A DNA stretch of 64,000 bases, taken from positions 62,001 to 126,000 of the forward strand of contig NZ_MZXV01000050.1 of the NCBI RefSeq assembly GCF_003253745.1, in the 5' to 3' direction. Positions 60,812 to 64,000 of this stretch are shown here, in pieces. A program made the position numbers and the translations under genes. Source of the DNA: Mesorhizobium kowhaii (lineage in GTDB: Bacteria; Pseudomonadota; Alphaproteobacteria; Rhizobiales; Rhizobiaceae). Below the pieces are notes generated by a model. It saw nothing but the letters and a program-made list of their open reading frames with translations, was not told the origin of the DNA and ran no database searches. Positions within the stretch are counted from its first letter, which is position 1; each line of letters opens with the position of its first letter.

Positions 60812-61267
60812 ATGCCCCGTCTGACTCCGCAGCAAAGGATTGCACTGGCTCGAAAGCTCGAGATCCGCGCTGCGACGGGCGAAGGACTGAGCTCGGAGAA
60901 AAGGATAGACCTTCGCCGCGCGGCGAAGAACCTGCTCGCGTTGAACGCTATGGAGGAGCGCAGGAACCAGTCGAAGTCCCCGGCTGAAGGACTCGTACAC
61001 ATATTCGATCAAGCTGCAGAGCAACGCTGGTCGGAGGACCTGCGCGAGGAACTCGGCTATTGTCATATGGTACACTTGGCCGATGTGTTCGAGGGATGGG
61101 CAATTGACTGGCGTATGACGCCCGAATGGACAGCTAAGTTGACTGGATGGGCACAGTCTCTGCGGCGGTTGGCAGATGAAGTCGGCCCAGATTGGGATCC
61201 ACCAAGGCCGACGTGGCGCCCCTCGATCGTTGGATTTCTCGGCCGGAAGCTTCTTGACGAAGGTTGA
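60812..61267 (+). CDS. Hypothetical helical island protein
   Basis: About 151 residues from the ATG at 60812 (PRLTPQQRIALARKLEIRAA). The frame is open for 109 codons upstream without recognisable pattern. It is helical and charged, ending in a tryptophan-rich part (WAIDWRMTPEW, TWRPSIVGFLG). No function recognised. The 292 bases before it hold no other gene. Confidence 0.5.
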   Translation: MPRLTPQQRIALARKLEIRAATGEGLSSEKRIDLRRAAKNLLALNAMEERRNQSKSPAEGLVHIFDQAAEQRWSEDLREELGYCHMVHLADVFEGWAIDWRMTPEWTAKLTGWAQSLRRLADEVGPDWDPPRPTWRPSIVGFLGRKLLDEG

Positions 61268-61333
61268 GAAGCTTGACCGTTCCGGATCGTCGGTCCAGAC
61301 CGCGCCGGCGAGGCGATGTAGAGGGAACGAAGT

Positions 61334-61936
61334 TCATAAGCCGGAGGGCAGCGATGGTTCGCCGGTGTCCTCCGCCCTTCCGGCCAGTTCGAGTGCCCTG
61401 TAGACGCTAGCTTTGCTCAGCCCGGTCTTCTGAATGATGTCAGGGATTAGAAGGCCATCCTCCCGCATCGAGCGAATTTGCGCTGCGATCTCCGCCGTCA
61501 CCTGGGCCTTTCTTCCAAACTTTGTTCCCTTCTCTTTTGCTTTGGCGATGCCGTCCATCTGGCGCTCCTTCCGGATCGCGGTTTCAAACTCCGCGAAGAC
61601 AGCCAGCATTTGAAGCATCGCTTTGCCGGCCGGCGTGCTGGTATCGATCTGCTGATCGAGTACTCGGAGCGCCACCCCCTTGCCTTGGAGTTGTTGTACA
61701 ATTTGGAGCAGGTCAGTCGCTGACCGGGCCAGCCGGTCGATCTTGGTGATGACGAAGGCATCGCCCTTGCGGGCGAAGCGCAGCGCTTCTTTTAGCGCCG
61801 GGCGGTTGGTGTCCACACCGGAACGTTTCTCCTCGAAGATGTGGTCCGGCTCGACCCCGATGGCTCGCATCTTGTCCCGCTGGACTTCCAAGCTCTGCCC
61901 TAATGAGGAAACCCTGATGTAGGCCACGAGGGCCAT
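61334..61936 (-). CDS. Serine recombinase/resolvase
   Basis: A 200-residue enzyme with ALVAYIRVSSLGQSLEVQRD (catalytic serine), FVITKIDRLARSATDLLQIV, STPAGKAMLQMLAVFAEFE and a C-terminal helix-turn-helix (IQKTGLSKASVYRAL). It is full length for the resolvase/invertase family. A 10-base inverted repeat with more related half sites begins at its start codon and may be its recombination site. No transposase is adjacent, so it could be a multimer-resolution gene of the island. Confidence 0.9.
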   Translation of the reverse strand: MALVAYIRVSSLGQSLEVQRDKMRAIGVEPDHIFEEKRSGVDTNRPALKEALRFARKGDAFVITKIDRLARSATDLLQIVQQLQGKGVALRVLDQQIDTSTPAGKAMLQMLAVFAEFETAIRKERQMDGIAKAKEKGTKFGRKAQVTAEIAAQIRSMREDGLLIPDIIQKTGLSKASVYRALELAGRAEDTGEPSLPSGL

Positions 61937-61980
61937 GTCTCATAACTCCTAAAGCGTTTCGATAACGCACTTATGAGACA
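61936..61980. repeat. Inverted repeat at the resolvase start (res-like site)
   Basis: TGTCTCATAA (61936-61945) and TTATGAGACA (61971-61980) form a 10-base inverted repeat across a 25-base spacer. Related TGAGAC/GTCTC half sites recur to about 62032 (for example GTGAGACATG). The position beside the resolvase gene fits a res or operator region. Confidence 0.6.
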
Positions 61981-62164
61981 CAAAAAGAGACGCGTCAAGA
62001 GGCAGTCTCAATAACTATACGATGTGAGACATGTTTCCTTATCGCCGGTTGCGGAGCTAAGGACCTTGCATATCGGCCTGTGGAGAGTGAGCGCACCACG
62101 CCACGAAAGGTCGACGCCAAATCACCATCGTCGACGTTCGAACCAATCGCCGCAGAGCTGCAAC

Positions 62165-62300
62165 AGAAGGCCGCTGAGCCCGCAATGCGGACGCCGCTCG
62201 GCTCGCGCTGGTAGCAGGCGGCTGGACGACCGCCCCCGCCCCTCCGGGTTCATCGGCAGGCGGGAGCGGTGCCGATTGTGGGCCCCTATCAGTGGGGCAG
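62165..62300. repeat. Dispersed intergenic repeat, copy 2
   Basis: It carries GAGCCCGCAATGCGGAC followed by GCCGCTCGGCT, then after a spacer ATCGGCAGGCGGGAG and GTGGGCCCCTATCAG. It matches the copy at 34304-34490 block by block. It lies in the gap between the two serine recombinases, which holds no gene. Confidence 0.55.
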
Positions 62301-62355
62301 GAAATGGCAGAGAATCTGGCCCGACGTCGATCGCAAACTACTGTTTTAATTGCTT

Positions 62356-62865
62356 TCACCGCAGCCAGCGAGCGCTCCGTTTGAAAGTCGTGCGCGCGGC
62401 ACCCAGCCTCTTAGCGATTTCTGCGACCGATATAGTCCCGGCCCTTAGCATGGCGGTCCCTGTCTCGACGTCAGCATCGCTGAGCTTTTTGCGGCGTCCA
62501 CCTTTCCTGCCACGAGCAAGCCCTGCCTTTAGCCCTTCCATCGTTCGCTCGCGATTGAGATCAAGAAAGTACTCCGCCATTGCCCCATGCATTTGCAGCG
62601 CAAATCTTCCGTGTGCGGTTTGACTATCGAAATGTTCGGGCAGGCTTTGAAATTTGACCCCTGGCGCCGATGCATGTCGATTGTTCGCATCATCTCTACC
62701 AAAGACCGGCCCAGACGATCGAGTTTCCAAACGACAAGGACGTCTTCAGGTCTGAGAAAGGCAAGGGCGCCGTCAAACGCCGGGCGCTTTGTGCCAGCTC
62801 GACCAGACTTCTTCTCTTCGAAGATCCTCGTGCAGCCAATGAGGAACTGAATTTTGAGGTATCAA
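62356..62865 (-). pseudogene. Second serine recombinase, frameshifted and N-truncated
   Basis: The 5' part reads LIGCTRIFEEKKSGRAGTKR, PAFDGALAFLRPEDVLVVW and KLDRLGRSLVEMM in one frame. Near 62655 the match shifts to the next frame: VKFQSLPEHFDSQTAHGR, LQMHGAMAEYFLDLNRERTM, then ARGRKGGRRKKLSD and a helix-turn-helix. This is a DNA-invertase-type recombinase. The catalytic-serine N-terminus (YARVS) is missing, so it cannot be active. Confidence 0.8.
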
Positions 62866-63142
62866 TAAAAAATCGCAGCTGCAGCACATTTTGAATCGCT
62901 AATACAGCGTTGACATAGCGCTGCCGTAGGGGCACTCTTAGATTAGCGGAAGGGACCCGCGGGGGCCCATACCTTGAGCGAAGCGAGGCCAGCTAGCTAG
63001 ACGGCCTTCAGTCACTCGGCGTTACTTCGTCATGAAGTGCGCGGGTTATTTTATCGTCTGACGGCTACTATCAGATTTGGCATTTGGAACTCCAGAGATA
63101 GCTACACAAAAAGCTATACTGTGGGCAAGGGAGGGGTGCGCA

Positions 63143-64000
63143 ATGTCTACTTTTAACTTTGCCGATTACATTGGTCAGTCGATCGCATTCGACCCCCTTT
63201 CTGATATTCTTGAGTTCGACCTTAGCATCCACGCCAACCTCCTAAGGCTGGAAGCTGGCGGTATTGACGACACTTTAGTTACGATCTCCGGTCAATCCGT
63301 CCAACTGATCGGAGCAAGTTACGGCACCCTCGCTGGCACCAACTTTTCGTTTCTCGATGGCAGTCTGGTTCGTTTGGGAACTGGTGATCCCGATACGCTG
63401 AACGGCAGTTCCTTTGATGACTACATTGATGTTGCTCATGGCGGCGGAGGCGATGACATAGTATCGGCAGGCGCTGGTGCCGATACTATAGTTGCTGGGG
63501 GAACTCTAACCTCAGCAGACCAAATCGATGGTGGCGCGGGCTCCGACAGGCTGATCATCTCCGGAAATAACGCCTCCACGATAAATTTGGCGGTCACTGG
63601 CGTTGAAACGATCGAGCTTCAGATCGGAACGTCGATCTCGCTTGCGCTCAACAACAACATGGTTTCGACGGCAATTGGGGCGACGGTGACGGTCGACGGC
63701 TCCGCGCTCGCAACGACGGACCATCTCACACTGAATGGGTCGGCGGTTACGCTCGGCTCGCTCATGGCGACGGGTGGTTCAGGCGACGACATTCTGACTG
63801 GCGGAAGCCAGGCCGACCTTTTGGTCGGCGGCAACGGACATGACGTCATCAATGGCGGCGGCGGGAACGATACGATCGAGGCCGGTCTCGGTGGCGATAC
63901 ATTGGATGGAGGGGCCGGCGACGACCGGTTTATCTTCAATCTTGCAATTCCCCGAAGCGACAGTTCTCCCGTCGAGACCAACTTGATCGATGAGATCAAT
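63143..64000 (+). CDS. RTX-type (hemolysin-like) calcium-binding protein, partial
   Basis: The frame is open from the ATG at 63143 (GGGAGGGG upstream) to the window edge, 286 codons so far. RTX nonapeptides appear as GGGGDDIVSAGAGADTIVAG, DGGAGSDRL, GGSGDDILTGGSQADLLVGG and GGGGNDTIEAGLGGDTLDGG. The N-terminus has no Sec signal; such proteins leave by a type I system using a C-terminal signal that would lie outside the window. It may be a bacteriocin, adhesin or enzyme; which one cannot be told from this part. Confidence 0.88.
   Translation, partial: MSTFNFADYIGQSIAFDPLSDILEFDLSIHANLLRLEAGGIDDTLVTISGQSVQLIGASYGTLAGTNFSFLDGSLVRLGTGDPDTLNGSSFDDYIDVAHGGGGDDIVSAGAGADTIVAGGTLTSADQIDGGAGSDRLIISGNNASTINLAVTGVETIELQIGTSISLALNNNMVSTAIGATVTVDGSALATTDHLTLNGSAVTLGSLMATGGSGDDILTGGSQADLLVGGNGHDVINGGGGNDTIEAGLGGDTLDGGAGDDRFIFNLAIPRSDSSPVETNLIDEIN

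Overview
The window is high-GC alphaproteobacterial DNA, most probably from a Mesorhizobium. The best single clue is the gene at 41953-43020. Its 355-residue product matches, from memory, the cyclic-nucleotide-gated potassium channel MlotiK1 of Mesorhizobium loti almost residue for residue. Other rhizobial markers are acdR-acdS, DUF982, DUF6074, DUF1127 and DUF3606 proteins, an imuA-imuB-dnaE2 cassette and an alphaproteobacterial GTTC-N7-GTTC SOS box.

Region A (1-28.3 kb) looks like the end of a large genomic island. A tyrosine recombinase (26860-28101) sits beside a radC gene whose last part has been replaced by unrelated sequence. The island is loaded with DNA repair and defence genes. These are the mutasome operon imuA-imuB-dnaE2 (minus strand, partial) under an SOS box, dinB, a Gabija-like pair (OLD-family ATPase/TOPRIM plus UvrD-like helicase), an AddA/AddB-like helicase-nuclease pair, a ligase D with its DUF3606 neighbour, a divergent HNH/PIN pair, and a compact six-gene operon vsr, ribbon-helix-helix, C5 cytosine methylase, DUF262, Z1 ATPase, DUF4420 nuclease. 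In that operon four genes are linked by ATGA overlaps or a very strong ribosome site. It is the best candidate here for an incompletely described system.

Region B (28.3-55.4 kb) is chromosome-like backbone: truncated radC, map, small rhizobial proteins, an orphan TadG/TadE group, and a TPR-type winged-helix regulator next to a DUF4242 gene. It then carries a possible complete cAMP cassette: an HD/phosphodiesterase-like hydrolase, a ferredoxin-cyclase-Rieske fusion and the MlotiK1 channel. Further on are an alpha/beta hydrolase, a FixJ-like regulator, a CMD-SDR-RidA operon divergent from a LysR gene, acdS divergent from acdR, and a polysaccharide-export/coiled-coil protein coupled to a glycine-rich secreted repeat protein. 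Between these lie several decayed genes (DUF1214, IS30-type transposase, hydrolase, nitronate monooxygenase and VOC fragments) and dispersed non-coding repeats.

Region C (55.4-64.0 kb) is the start of a second island. A bare 3' half of a tRNA-Glu gene (55419-55465) marks the left attachment site and is followed at once by a tyrosine integrase, an excisionase-like HTH protein, a replication/winged-helix-type protein with iteron-like repeats in its coding sequence, a terminase small subunit, a DUF2493 protein, an intact and a frameshifted serine recombinase, and the beginning of an RTX-type calcium-binding protein that runs off the window. Function calls rest on motif reading and remembered family features; no database search was run.
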